From contig JAKASR010000006.1 in the NCBI GenBank assembly GCA_021818955.1, positions 78,886-142,885 on the forward strand: a stretch of DNA of 64,000 nt, read 5' to 3'. Position 1 is the first letter of the stretch, and every line of letters starts with the position of its first letter. This DNA is from Acidobacteriota bacterium (lineage in GTDB: Bacteria; Acidobacteriota; Terriglobia; Terriglobales; SCQP01). The translations under genes and the position numbers were made by a program. The notes under the pieces are model-generated. The model saw nothing but the letters and a program-made list of their open reading frames with translations. It had not been told where the DNA came from and ran no database searches. This document shows positions 33,807 through 43,070 of the stretch, piece after piece.

Positions 33807-36800
33807 TCATCGCGCGCTATGGTGGAAGTGAAAGCTAAGCCCGTAAATGCCGTATTGATCGCGGCTGATGACCACCCCGAAATGGGGGTTTAGGGTCCAG
33901 GTGACCTGAATGATGTCTTGCGAGCTGGTGGAAAGATTTTGGGTGTAAGTGAAAGTGATTTTCGGAGAAATCTGCTGCTCGATGGTAATAAAACCGCTGC
34001 CGCTGTTGTAAGTGCTGCCGGTGTTGGGGTTGACGGAGATGCGGGTAATGCCGAACATGCGCTCGACCTGGTTGGCCGCGGCGTTTTCCAGGGCCGCGTT
34101 GAGCAATTGTTCCGATTGGCCGACGAAAGTGCCCGTGGCCTGCTGCGACATCCCGGTGTTTTCCATCGTGTGTCCGGTGGCCAGCAGGGCAATGATGTCG
34201 GTATTCGATAGCGGCGGATTGCTGCGATAGGTCAGGCTTAGCCTGTTCACCGGGCCGCTAATGTTAAGCGTGACCTCGTATTGCTGCACCGTGGTGGAGA
34301 GGGCGACATTCAAGATGGGCCGGATGCGGAACGGGTCGGCAAATTCGACATCGCCTTTGTCCACGCGGTAGTAATTGCCCGCAAAGCGAATCCGCCCTTC
34401 TTCCGCCATCACCCGGCCCAGCAGGATGGGATTCCCAATGGTGCCGCGCAAATACAGGTCGGCGTGGACCTGTAGCCGGGCGGCGGAACTGGAGATCTGC
34501 AATCTCGGGCCGGTAAGGATATGGATATCCAGCCGCAGCGGACTCAGCAGCGAGGTGTTGGCCGGGCCGGCGCCTGCGCCGCGGCGGTTGGCGATGAATA
34601 CCGCCAGATCGAATTGTGGCGTGAGCGCCAGCCGGTTGAGCGTGACCATGCCGGTCAGCAGTCCATGGGCTCCCGACCCGGCTAAGTGCAAATTCATGTC
34701 GGCCGTGGTGCTGATGCCCTGATACCGCATGCGTAGCTGCTGGCCAAGGATGGCGAGGTCGTAATTTATGCTGGTGGCGGAGTAGGATGCGTTGCCCATC
34801 ACCTTCAATTCCCCGCCGCCGGCGTTGGCGGTGAAGCTTTCGATCGCGACTCGATTGCCGCGGAGCCGTAGCGCGGCATTAAGATGATCGAGCGCCAACG
34901 GCAGGCCGGTGTGCGCCAGCAGGCCATCTTCGATCCGCAACCTTCCGCCGGGTAAAGGATGAAACAGGCTGCCGTTCAGTTGCAGGTCGACATCCATGCG
35001 GCCGCTGGCCCGCGTATGCGGGTTAAAGCTCTCGAGCAGCGCCAATCCCAAACCTCCCTTCACCGCAACCTGCATGGGCGCTCCCCGGCTGACGCCAATG
35101 TGGCCGCTGGCGCGCAGGTCGGTATCCGTGCCACGGAGGTGAAAACGGTCGAGCGCCAGTCGGCTGCCGCTTAGCTTCAGCTCAATCGGACCGGCATTAT
35201 GCAGTTCCAGCCCTTCCACGGCCACTTCAAACCGCGAAAAATCCGCCCGCGCGCTCAGCTCTTGAGGTTTTTGCAGGGGGCCTTGCAGCGTCAGCACGCC
35301 GCTGAGTTGACTATGGCCGGTGAGATGAAACGAGGTGAACCGGCGCAGCCAGGCATCGGCATCGTAGTGATCCAGGCTGAGCCGCGAGTCGATCAGGTAC
35401 GGCGAGGTGAGGCGGCAGACCGCGGAGAGCTTGAGTTCGCCTCCGGGAAGTTGATCGGTGGCATTGAGCCGCGCCGCGCCGTTCGCGGCATTGACGGTGG
35501 CTTGCAATTTTCCCAGCGATTCGCCGGCGCCGCGCAGGTTGATGCCTTCCAGGCTTAACTCTCCCTCGGGCTGCGTCAGCCGGCCGGCCCCGCGCAGGCT
35601 GCCGCGCACCAGCCCGGTAATGTGCAACCGCGGCGATTGCAATGCGCGCACGCTCTCGATCGGAATGCCCGCGGTCGCAAGCTGCAGGCTGTAGAGCCCC
35701 CGGTTAGGGTTGTAGCCGGCTTCGCCCTGGATGCTTCCGGAAGGCATCTTCATTTGCAGCCCGGTCAAGCGCCACCATCCCTGCTCCATTTGCAAATGGG
35801 CGGCGATATGCGGAATCGGTTGTCGCCAGAGCGACAGCCGGCTGCCGCTGACCTGGCCGCTGCCCTGTGGTTGGGCATACGTCCCATGTACCCGCAGACT
35901 GGCATCGACGCTTCCGCCAAGGGGTAGCGGATTCGGCCAGAAATGGGCGAATCGCGCCAGATTCAGTTGCCGAACGGCGATTGCCAGATCAATCCGGCTG
36001 CCCGGCTGTATATGATACCGGCTCCAGGCAATGCTGCCGATGACGCTCAGCCGCGTCGGACCGGATTGCAAGGCGAGCGATTGCAGGCGTAACTGATTGG
36101 CCGCGATCGTGCCCGCCAGCGTCAGATGGTCCGCTTGCCAGTTTTGGTAATGCAAGGCTTGGGCTTGTATCGTGCCTTGAAATTCCGGTAAGCGGAAGCT
36201 GCCCGTCAGCCTGCCGGAAGCGTTGAGCTGGCCTGCTGGCGGGGCGTGGAGATTCCAGGCGGCCAGCACCGGCGCCAAGTCGGCTAATTGCCGGCTGTGG
36301 AAGCGCAACTGCATCCCCAATTGACGGGGATTGAATTTTCCCGATGCGCTCAGTTCGCTTCCGGCAAATTTCAAATCCATGCTTCGGATCTCGCCCGCGG
36401 AAGCAAACGGCCGCAGTTTGGCATCGAGCTGCCCCTGCAGCCGCAGCGATACCGTTGGGGATTTACCGGCGCTTGCTGCCGCGGTCGAGGCCGTCAGCCT
36501 GCTATCCAACTCCAATCGTGTCTGCCGCCAGTTGTGCTCGGAAGCCTGAATTTGATAGCTGCCGCTGAAGCGCGACAACAACCGCAAGCGGCGCGGCGGA
36601 TGCGGCAGGGAAGGGGCCAGGACGGCTAAGGCCTGCAGGATCGGCTCGAGCTCTACCCCCTGAAGCTTTCCTGTTGCGGTCAGATTTCCATTGGGCCCAT
36701 ACTGCGCCCCGCCTGCCAGCCGGCCCCTCCAGCCGGTGGCAATGAGATGCCGCAGAACCAGCGTCCCTGGTGTTGCGATAAAGTCGGATTGCCCCGCAAT

Positions 36801-37727
36801 CGGTTCGGCGTCCGGCAGCAGCCGTAATCCCTGAACGGCTACTCCTCCGGCCAGCTTCCAGCTCTCCGGCTGCCATTCGATCTGCGCATGAAGGGCGAGA
36901 CTGCCGCTTGCCCCCCTTATTGGTGGCGGCGGCGCCCCGGCGAAAAGCATTCGCAACAGTGCTGGGATTGGTCCTTGCAAAATGGCGTCGCCCTCAAACC
37001 GGGGACGGGTCAACGGCTGCAGGGTGCCCCTGAACGCCAGTTGCATGCCGTTCCCGCTCAGCTTCAGCGATTGCAACTGCAAGGCCTTCGGCGATAGCCG
37101 GAATTGCGCTTTCGCCTGCTGCCACGCCGCCGCCCAGCCGCCATATTGCATCGGGCTGCGCTCGAAACTCATCTGCCCCTGAAAGGCTCCCTTCACCGCG
37201 CGCAACTCGATGCGAAGTCGGCGAAGCGTGGTGTTCAGCGGAATGCGGCGATCGAAAAACACCAATTCACCCTGCTGCAAGATGAGTTGCCGCACGCCTA
37301 ACTGGAACAAGGGGCCGGCGGCAAAGCCGCCAGGCCGGGGCGAGGGCAGATTGCTTTCTCCCGCCGCTGTAATCGAGAGATGCACCTCCGGATGCTCCAG
37401 CCGCATACGTGTGAGTCGCACCTGCGGCTCCCATAACGACACCAGCCGCAAATGCATCCGTATCAGCTCGATACGCGCCAGCGGGGGCGCCCCCGGCATT
37501 TCTTTGCCGCGCAAAATTACGCCCCGCAGTTCAATGATCAGTGGGTGAAGCGAAAGGTGAAACCCTGCCGCCGAGGCGCGTGTCCCGGTAATGGTTTCAA
37601 TCCGGCCGAGTACATAGGTTTCAGCGTGGCGCTGAAATGCGCGCGAGTGCAGGTACCACCAGCCCGCGCTGGCCGCCAGCGCCAGCACGAGTCCCATCGC
37701 CAGCGTCCATTTGAGCCGGCGCGGCAT
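33807..37727 (-). CDS. tamB: TamB-like translocation/assembly module protein
   Basis: 1306 aa from ATG 37727 (MPRRLKWTLAMGLVLALAAS), 5 bases after the stop of the SurA-like gene; the frame upstream overlaps that gene. One N-terminal signal anchor is followed by a long run of AsmA/DUF490-type beta-strand repeats and the conserved TamB C-terminal domain (GRVMAEEGRIRFAGNYYRVDKGDVEFADPFRIRPILNVALSTTV...NISGPVNRLSLTYRSNPPLSNTDIIALLATGH). TamB forms a periplasm-spanning groove with an Omp85 partner and is implicated in outer-membrane protein and phospholipid delivery. The BamA/TamA-like barrel two genes upstream is the natural partner. Confidence 0.92.
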   Translation of the reverse strand: MPRRLKWTLAMGLVLALAASAGWWYLHSRAFQRHAETYVLGRIETITGTRASAAGFHLSLHPLIIELRGVILRGKEMPGAPPLARIELIRMHLRLVSLWEPQVRLTRMRLEHPEVHLSITAAGESNLPSPRPGGFAAGPLFQLGVRQLILQQGELVFFDRRIPLNTTLRRLRIELRAVKGAFQGQMSFERSPMQYGGWAAAWQQAKAQFRLSPKALQLQSLKLSGNGMQLAFRGTLQPLTRPRFEGDAILQGPIPALLRMLFAGAPPPPIRGASGSLALHAQIEWQPESWKLAGGVAVQGLRLLPDAEPIAGQSDFIATPGTLVLRHLIATGWRGRLAGGAQYGPNGNLTATGKLQGVELEPILQALAVLAPSLPHPPRRLRLLSRFSGSYQIQASEHNWRQTRLELDSRLTASTAAASAGKSPTVSLRLQGQLDAKLRPFASAGEIRSMDLKFAGSELSASGKFNPRQLGMQLRFHSRQLADLAPVLAAWNLHAPPAGQLNASGRLTGSFRLPEFQGTIQAQALHYQNWQADHLTLAGTIAANQLRLQSLALQSGPTRLSVIGSIAWSRYHIQPGSRIDLAIAVRQLNLARFAHFWPNPLPLGGSVDASLRVHGTYAQPQGSGQVSGSRLSLWRQPIPHIAAHLQMEQGWWRLTGLQMKMPSGSIQGEAGYNPNRGLYSLQLATAGIPIESVRALQSPRLHITGLVRGSLRGAGRLTQPEGELSLEGINLRGAGESLGKLQATVNAANGAARLNATDQLPGGELKLSAVCRLTSPYLIDSRLSLDHYDADAWLRRFTSFHLTGHSQLSGVLTLQGPLQKPQELSARADFSRFEVAVEGLELHNAGPIELKLSGSRLALDRFHLRGTDTDLRASGHIGVSRGAPMQVAVKGGLGLALLESFNPHTRASGRMDVDLQLNGSLFHPLPGGRLRIEDGLLAHTGLPLALDHLNAALRLRGNRVAIESFTANAGGGELKVMGNASYSATSINYDLAILGQQLRMRYQGISTTADMNLHLAGSGAHGLLTGMVTLNRLALTPQFDLAVFIANRRGAGAGPANTSLLSPLRLDIHILTGPRLQISSSAARLQVHADLYLRGTIGNPILLGRVMAEEGRIRFAGNYYRVDKGDVEFADPFRIRPILNVALSTTVQQYEVTLNISGPVNRLSLTYRSNPPLSNTDIIALLATGHTMENTGMSQQATGTFVGQSEQLLNAALENAAANQVERMFGITRISVNPNTGSTYNSGSGFITIEQQISPKITFTYTQNLSTSSQDIIQVTWTLNPHFGVVISRDQYGIYGLSFHFHHSAR

Positions 37728-37732
37728 ATAGA

Positions 37733-38437
37733 TTACTGCCTTGTCTCCGCCTTCACGGCGGCGGCGGGCCGGCTTGGCCAGCGCAGGCGGATGCGAATGC
37801 GCGCCGCGCCCCGCCGCCGGCGTAGCCAGGCTTGTTCCAACCACCCTAATTGCCGTCGGCGAAGCAGGGCGATAATCAGTGTTCTCACCGCCGCAAGAGG
37901 CGCCGGCCGCACATGTTTCTGCCGCGTCAGGGGCAGATATTCCTGGGTGTAATAGTCGCGCACCGCCTCCGCCGCGGGTTGTGCGCGCGCCTCGAATTTC
38001 CGGTCGAGAAAATTCAACAAGGCCAGTTGCAGGCGCATAATGCGCTGCGCTTCTTTGGGGCGAAGATGAAACCGGCTCCAGGCGCGCTCTAATCCCTGCT
38101 GCCCTCCATATAGCGGTTCGAGCCGCGCCAGTTGGGGCGCCAGCCGGGGCCGCGGCGCGCGCGCGGGCATGGCGGATGCGATCAGGGCTTCATTAATTAA
38201 ATGCTCGAGCGACTGCCGGCAGTCTTCGGCGCTCAGCCGCGCGGGCGCATGCCTGGCCGGCGGGCGGGCCGCCGAAAACCGCGCGTACCAGGCCGCTTGC
38301 CGCACCTGGCTGGCTAGAATGGGCCGGCCGTCCACAATCGCGGCAATCCGATCCACCACGTTTCCCCTTGCGGCGGCCGGCGGCCGGCATTGTCCCGTGG
38401 CGGCGCCGGCGAGTCCGAGCGAAATGCCCAGCAGCAT
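37733..38437 (-). CDS. SurA_N-like periplasmic chaperone without PPIase domain
   Basis: 234 aa from ATG 38437 (MLLGISLGLAGAATGQC), a signal sequence that may be lipidated or cleaved. The mature part begins VVDRIAAIVDGRPILASQVRQ, the canonical start of SurA and parvulin-type foldases, and continues with helices (EDCRQSLEHLINEALIAS). After about 130 residues there is no parvulin domain, and the tail is very Arg-rich. It is probably a holdase for outer-membrane proteins. The position between bamA-like and tamB genes supports this. The upstream extension of the frame is translated repeat (copies 10a/10b in reverse), so the start was set downstream of it. Confidence 0.72.
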   Translation of the reverse strand: MLLGISLGLAGAATGQCRPPAAARGNVVDRIAAIVDGRPILASQVRQAAWYARFSAARPPARHAPARLSAEDCRQSLEHLINEALIASAMPARAPRPRLAPQLARLEPLYGGQQGLERAWSRFHLRPKEAQRIMRLQLALLNFLDRKFEARAQPAAEAVRDYYTQEYLPLTRQKHVRPAPLAAVRTLIIALLRRRQLGWLEQAWLRRRRGAARIRIRLRWPSRPAAAVKAETRQ

Positions 38438-38454
38438 TAACGGCCGCTTCGGAT

Positions 38455-38486
38455 CGGCGGCTAAAAAGAAAAGCCGCCGGGCCGCC
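38455..38486 (+). repeat. degenerate module E end (copy 10a)
   Basis: CGGCGGCTAAAAAGAAAAGCCGCCGGGCCGCC resembles the GCGCCTAAAAGTAAAAGCGGCCGTGCCGC end of E with several changes, in + orientation, 37 bases before copy 10b. It lies upstream of the SurA-like gene start. Confidence 0.5.
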
Positions 38487-38522
38487 AGCTTCGCCATGCG
38501 CCGGGCCAAGGTTACGGGCGCC

Positions 38523-38602
38523 ATGAATATTCGCCTTGCGCCCGGTTTCGGCTGGACCTTTGCGAACGCGTCAGCGCCTAAAAGTAAAAGCGGCCGTGCC
38601 GC
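38523..38602 (+). repeat. composite repeat, module E (copy 10b)
   Basis: A nearly complete E (ATGAATATTCGCCTTGCGCCCGG...GCGTCAGCGCC...GCGGCCGTGCCGC) between the BamA-like stop and the SurA-like start, in + orientation. Confidence 0.9.
38580..38602 (-). terminator. repeat-derived terminator-like hairpin after the BamA-like gene
   Basis: Minus-strand GCGGC-ACG-GCCGC followed by TTTTACTTTT, 37 bases after the BamA-like stop. If active it would attenuate read-through into the SurA-like and tamB genes. Inferred. Confidence 0.35.
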
Positions 38603-38639
38603 CGTCCCTGTCGTTAGGTTTTGGGCTCCGCGTGGCATG

Positions 38640-41633
38640 CTAAAAGGTCTGGCCGATGCTGAAATAAAACTGCAGATGCGGCAAGGTTTGGGTTTGTAGA
38701 TATGGTTTTTTGACCGAAGTGACGTAGTCCTGAATGAACGGCGGATTCAGATTGTAGCCCACATCCACTCGCACCGGCCCCACGGGCGTTTTGTAGCGCA
38801 GTCCCAGTCCCAGGGTATGGGTGGTGTAGTTCAGGTCGGTGGGCGACGGCTCATGCAAGCGCGCCAGGCCGTGAAGCATGCCCGTGAAGGTGGAATAAAC
38901 GTTGCCAGCATCGTAAAATCCTACTCCGCCGATATCCGGGCCGATGAGCGGAAACCGGAGTTCCAGATTGTTGATGAACATCGTATTGCCGCCCACCGGA
39001 AACCCTGTGATCGGATCGCGGGGGCCGGCTTGATCGAAACCGAACCCGCGCAGCGAATCGGCGCCGCCGCTGAAAAAGCGTTCGGGAAGCGGAATGATAT
39101 GGCCGATGGTGGTGGTGGTGAGGTGCGTGATGGGGTTGGTGATTTGCAGGGTTTCGACCGGCCCAAAGGGAGTTTCGATGCCGACCCGCGTGGCGTTGGC
39201 CAGCACCAGCGAATGCCGCGGACCGAAGGGCAGATAGAACGCATGCTCGCCCAGGAGGCGGGAAAAATCCGATGCGCCAAAACTGTGCGCCACCGCAAAC
39301 GTGATCATATCGTAGCTGCCGTGATGCGTATCCAGCGGGTTATCGCGATGATCGCGGATCATCCCCGCGCCGGCGATGGCGAGATTCACGGGACGGCTCA
39401 GGATGGGCACTTCCTCGGCCGGCACTTGTAAATCCAGCGCTTCCACCCAGCGGTAGGCTAGCCGGTAAAACAACCGCATTCCGTTGGAAGGCTCTTGGGA
39501 AAGCTGGACAGCGGCCTGCCGTCGTACCGCGCGAAACGTGTTCAGATCGAAACGATCGTCATACAACGTGGTCAAATCGGCTTTCAAGGAAGAATGATTC
39601 AGAAATCGGGGCAGGGAATAATCCAGCCCGGCTCGGCGCTCGAGCGAACTGTATAGCGTCTTGAGCGAAATCGTCTGCGGTCTTCCGGTCATCGCCAGCC
39701 GGGTCATATTGAAGGCTAAAAACGGACTCCAGCCCGTTTGGCCGAGAAGGTTGGAAGGGATGCGCGGTCCGCCGGTGCCGCTTTGCACTTGCAGCCCCAC
39801 GCCTTCGGAAAAACTGTAACGTGAGGCTTCGTGTACGGCGACGATGACGTTTTTCGAGGGCAATTGTCCGTGCGGATTCTGCACCGCCACATTCACCCCG
39901 GTGAACAGGTCGAGGTTGTACAGCCGGCTTTGCGTATTGAGTATGGCCAACTGGCTGAGCGGCTGGTGAGGATGCAATTCGACTTCATGGGCGATGACAT
40001 TGCGTTTGACGAAACGTTCGCCGCCGATAAAAACCTGATGCACCGTGCTGACCGGGCCTTCGGTAATGATATAGGCGACGTCCATGCGGGGTTGATGAGC
40101 GACGCGTGCGGCTTGGCTGTGGCACTGCGCCTGCAAATACCCGGAATTGTAGTAATGCGAAAGAATCTGGTCGCAATCGGTGGCCAGGTTGAGTCTCGAA
40201 TACGGCTCGCCGGGCGCGGTGGTCAGCAGATTTTCAAGGTGCCCGGCGCTGAAAGCATGATTGCCCTCCAGCTTCAGCCTGCGCACCAGCCACTGTTGCC
40301 CTTCCTGGATATGGAAAACCACTGCCAGTCTTCCCCGGTGGCCCTGGTAATGGTTCACCAGCTCGGGCTGCACCAGGACATTGGGGAAGCCGTTTGCCTG
40401 GTAGAGCGCGGTAATCGCGCCGGCATCGGCTTCCATCAGGCCCCGGGAAAAATTCCCCCGCACCCCGGGAATGATATTGGGCAGCCAGCCGATGTTGGGG
40501 CGTTCCGCTATTTGCGCGTCCAGGTCGTCTTCGCTGAAATAATGATTGCCCTGAAATACTACCGCATCGAGTTGCTGCTTCGGCCCGGGCTGCGCCTGGT
40601 AGACGATCTGTAATTTATCCGGATAGGGCTGGGTGCGTGTCGCCTTTACTTTTGCCCCATAATACCCTTGCTTTTGCAGATAATTCTGCAGGTTATCGCG
40701 CCCTTCATCGATCAACTCTTCATCCACGGCATGTTCCTGGAAGATCGGCACCTGCTTTTTCAAATCGCCGCGAGAAATCCGGGCGCCCGCCACTCTCACC
40801 GAGACCAGTGGGCCCGGCGCAATCTGGAAGGTGATATTCAGGCGATTGGTGGCGCCCTCATACTGCGTGGTCAGGTGTATGGCTGCCCCCAAATGTCCGC
40901 GCTTCGCATAGAACTGGTGCAGCCGCCGCAGGGCGTGCCGCAAGCGCGATTGCGATAGTTTCTCGCCGCTACGCAGCTTGGTCGTTCGCATCAGCCGCGC
41001 GTGCGTATCCGGAGCGCCGCCTGAAAAGCTGACCGTGCCCACCCGCGCCAGCGGGCCGGCTGCGATCAGGAACGTCAACACCACTTCCGCTTGCTGCGGG
41101 CGAAAAGCCAGTTCCGGGGTGATTTTTGCCTGACGGTAGTTATACGCCTCCAGGCGCTGCTTCATTTGCGTCAGCGCCTGTTGCTGCCGCGCCCGGTCAT
41201 ACAATTCGCCTAGCTGTAGTCCGCTGACATCCATCAACTCCGTGTTGCTGGGAGGATCGGGGGCGCCCTTCACCCGCACTCCGCCCAGAAAATAATTGGG
41301 CCGCGTTTCGAAACGCAATTCGATTCCACCCGCTACCGGGCGTTCGACGGCGGAGATATCGGCAAAAACTCCGGTCGAGAATAAGTTTTCAATGCTGCGT
41401 TCGATCGCCGTGCGATCCAGCGGCTGGCCGGTTTTTTGCGCCACCAGGGGTAAAAAAGCGCTTGCTTGCCAGGTGGGCGGCGGTTGCACTGCAATCGCAA
41501 CCACGATGGGTGCTTTAGAAGACGCTTTTGCTGGTGCCGGCGCGGACGGGTTGGGTTGGGCGCCAGTCAAAGGCGCGGTGCAGAGCAAGGCCGCGCTGAT
41601 CCAACGGGCGAATTGATGCAAACCACGATTCAT
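38640..41633 (-). CDS. BamA/TamA-like outer-membrane assembly factor (Omp85)
   Basis: A 997-aa protein with a signal peptide (NRGLHQFARWISAALLCTAPLTGAQ). The N-terminal 600 residues contain several POTRA repeats (for example VAGGIELRFETRPNYFLGGVRVKG, TVSFSGGAPDTHARLMRTTKL, RRLKLEGNHAFSAGHLENLL). The C-terminal Omp85 barrel has the lid-loop motif SLRGFGFDQAGPRDP and ends HLQFYFSIGQTF with terminal Phe. It inserts beta-barrel proteins in the outer membrane. The extra POTRA-like region makes it longer than E. coli BamA (about 810 aa). The linkage to tamB suggests it may serve as the TamA equivalent rather than the housekeeping BamA. The start of this operon faces the gene-free 1.7-kb region. Confidence 0.9.
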   Translation of the reverse strand: MNRGLHQFARWISAALLCTAPLTGAQPNPSAPAPAKASSKAPIVVAIAVQPPPTWQASAFLPLVAQKTGQPLDRTAIERSIENLFSTGVFADISAVERPVAGGIELRFETRPNYFLGGVRVKGAPDPPSNTELMDVSGLQLGELYDRARQQQALTQMKQRLEAYNYRQAKITPELAFRPQQAEVVLTFLIAAGPLARVGTVSFSGGAPDTHARLMRTTKLRSGEKLSQSRLRHALRRLHQFYAKRGHLGAAIHLTTQYEGATNRLNITFQIAPGPLVSVRVAGARISRGDLKKQVPIFQEHAVDEELIDEGRDNLQNYLQKQGYYGAKVKATRTQPYPDKLQIVYQAQPGPKQQLDAVVFQGNHYFSEDDLDAQIAERPNIGWLPNIIPGVRGNFSRGLMEADAGAITALYQANGFPNVLVQPELVNHYQGHRGRLAVVFHIQEGQQWLVRRLKLEGNHAFSAGHLENLLTTAPGEPYSRLNLATDCDQILSHYYNSGYLQAQCHSQAARVAHQPRMDVAYIITEGPVSTVHQVFIGGERFVKRNVIAHEVELHPHQPLSQLAILNTQSRLYNLDLFTGVNVAVQNPHGQLPSKNVIVAVHEASRYSFSEGVGLQVQSGTGGPRIPSNLLGQTGWSPFLAFNMTRLAMTGRPQTISLKTLYSSLERRAGLDYSLPRFLNHSSLKADLTTLYDDRFDLNTFRAVRRQAAVQLSQEPSNGMRLFYRLAYRWVEALDLQVPAEEVPILSRPVNLAIAGAGMIRDHRDNPLDTHHGSYDMITFAVAHSFGASDFSRLLGEHAFYLPFGPRHSLVLANATRVGIETPFGPVETLQITNPITHLTTTTIGHIIPLPERFFSGGADSLRGFGFDQAGPRDPITGFPVGGNTMFINNLELRFPLIGPDIGGVGFYDAGNVYSTFTGMLHGLARLHEPSPTDLNYTTHTLGLGLRYKTPVGPVRVDVGYNLNPPFIQDYVTSVKKPYLQTQTLPHLQFYFSIGQTF

Positions 41634-41784
41634 CCGTTTGGAATCAGCAATACGGGGATCGAAGGGTCAGTTCGGGTTCTCTGTTATCTTCCGCACCACT
41701 GCTGGCAAGAAAAGTCATGGGCGAGGCGAAGCGTGGTGTGAAGCGAAGCGCCAATAGAAACCGTGAGCAGAGCGGGGCTGCGGC

Positions 41785-41803
41785 GCAATTTCGCGGAAAT
41801 TGC
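41785..41803 (+). repeat. solitary B hairpin
   Basis: GCAATTTCGCGGAAATTGC, a perfect 8-bp stem with a GCG loop, identical in stem to the B module of the composite repeats but with no A, C or E next to it. Confidence 0.7.
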
Positions 41804-42114
41804 CAAAAGAAACGCCGCCAGGCGGCTGATTTGTACATGCACGTACATGAGAATTGACGAGCGTCTGAAAGCAAAACCGAAAATTGTGCGTCTGGCCTGC
41901 CCGCTGCTGTGCGATGCTTACCGCCTCGCTTTTCCATGGTCTGTTCGCCGTGCGGCATGCTTATGGGGTAACACTTTCTCCCCCCCCCATCATAGAGGAG
42001 CATTGCCTGAAGAGTAATGTCCGGAAAAGCCCTAAATTTTAGCTGGCTAAAATAATCGCTTCGCGCTATCAAGCATGAATCGAAATTTAAAATTATTCAA
42101 AAACGAAAATCCCG

Positions 42115-43036
42115 GGTGACCTGCGCTTATCTCGGCCAGCAGCTAACCGCGGATCCTTGCTTTGCCTGCGGATCGGAACTTGCGCCCTGACCTGCGACTC
42201 GGCTCGGACTTTTTTTCGCCGCCAACCGGAAAGCTCAAGCCTCCCGGGACTTTTCTGAATCCCCGGTTGCAGTACCTGACTCGCCCGGCAGTGGGTCTGA
42301 GTTCCTTGCCGCCCGCCCGCCGTCGCCCTCGCGGGCTGTGGCGAATCGAGCTGACGCTTGGAATGCTTTGCTGCGCTGCCAACCGGCCAGACACCCATCT
42401 GTTCGGAGTTCGCTGAGCTCCAGGTGAACCGGGCCTTGCCTCAACCCTGTCCGCTCCCAAGCCTTCTTGCTCACCCTCCGGCCCGCTCCTCCGGCTGCTG
42501 CCGGCCGCGCACCGGTGATGCCGCTCGAAGCTCCCAGACGTCCAGAACCGGGAAGCGTCCTGGCTGCTCCTGGAGCTCGGCGAACCCCGAACGATCCGAG
42601 TTTTTCTTTCCCCCAGCGGCTCGCTTGGTCGCCTCGTCCGGCCTTCGCCCGTAACCGTTGCCGGCCGCGGGCGCGACCCGACTTGGCGTGGAAAACTGCC
42701 GCCAACAGAAGAAATCTGCAACCGACCCGGGATTCAGTGAATCCCGGCTGACCGTTGCGTTCTCGACCAGCCTTCGCCTCAGACGCCCTTGCTCCGCCTC
42801 GGCCCGCTTCCTTTCGTCCACGGGCGGCCTGAACTTGGGCTGCGCAGTTCCAGCCAATCGGAACGTGCCCGTCCTCCGGGATTCACTGAACCCCGAGTTG
42901 TTCGGCTCGCCGCGGCCCGTCGCCTTTTCCCGGCATCTCGCCGCCTGTACGCGGCTTCTGGTTGAAGTCGCCGGCGGCTCAATCCCGCGGAATCGGCTGG
43001 CTGCCTTGAGCTTTCCGAACTGCTCTCGGAATTCGT
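42115..43036 (-). ncRNA. candidate long structured noncoding RNA (unrecognised)
   Basis: Boundaries are inferred from a minus-strand promoter-like sequence ending at 43042 and the opposite AT-rich edge, where T-rich sequence follows a GC block on the minus strand. Visible hairpins include TTCCGA-GAGCAGT-TCGGAA at the 5' end, CGGGGTTCAGTGAATCCCGG (42879-42898), CCGGGATTCACTGAATCCCGG (42729-42749) and GTTCC/GGAAC near 42846-42863. I know no RNA family with this sequence. A decayed coding region is the main alternative. Confidence 0.3.
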
Positions 43037-43041
43037 TATCG

Positions 43042-43070
43042 TTTTTAAATTTCGATGAAAATTTCGTCAA
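43042..43070 (-). promoter_or_regulatory. minus-strand sigma-70-like promoter candidate
   Basis: On the minus strand, TTGACG (43065-43070), a 17-base AT-rich spacer, and TAAAAA (43042-43047). The -35 matches 5/6 and the -10 4/6 of the consensus, in the most AT-rich spot for kilobases. It reads leftwards into the hairpin-rich core. No ORF with a ribosome-binding site follows closely. Confidence 0.45.

Noticed and set aside
37728-37844. Upstream extension of tamB to 37844
   Set aside because: It overlaps the SurA-like gene in another frame; ATG 37727 gives a normal signal anchor 5 bases after that gene's stop.
41763-42017. 84-codon plus frame
   Set aside because: It spans the solitary B hairpin and the C9 run, with no family resemblance and no ribosome-binding site.
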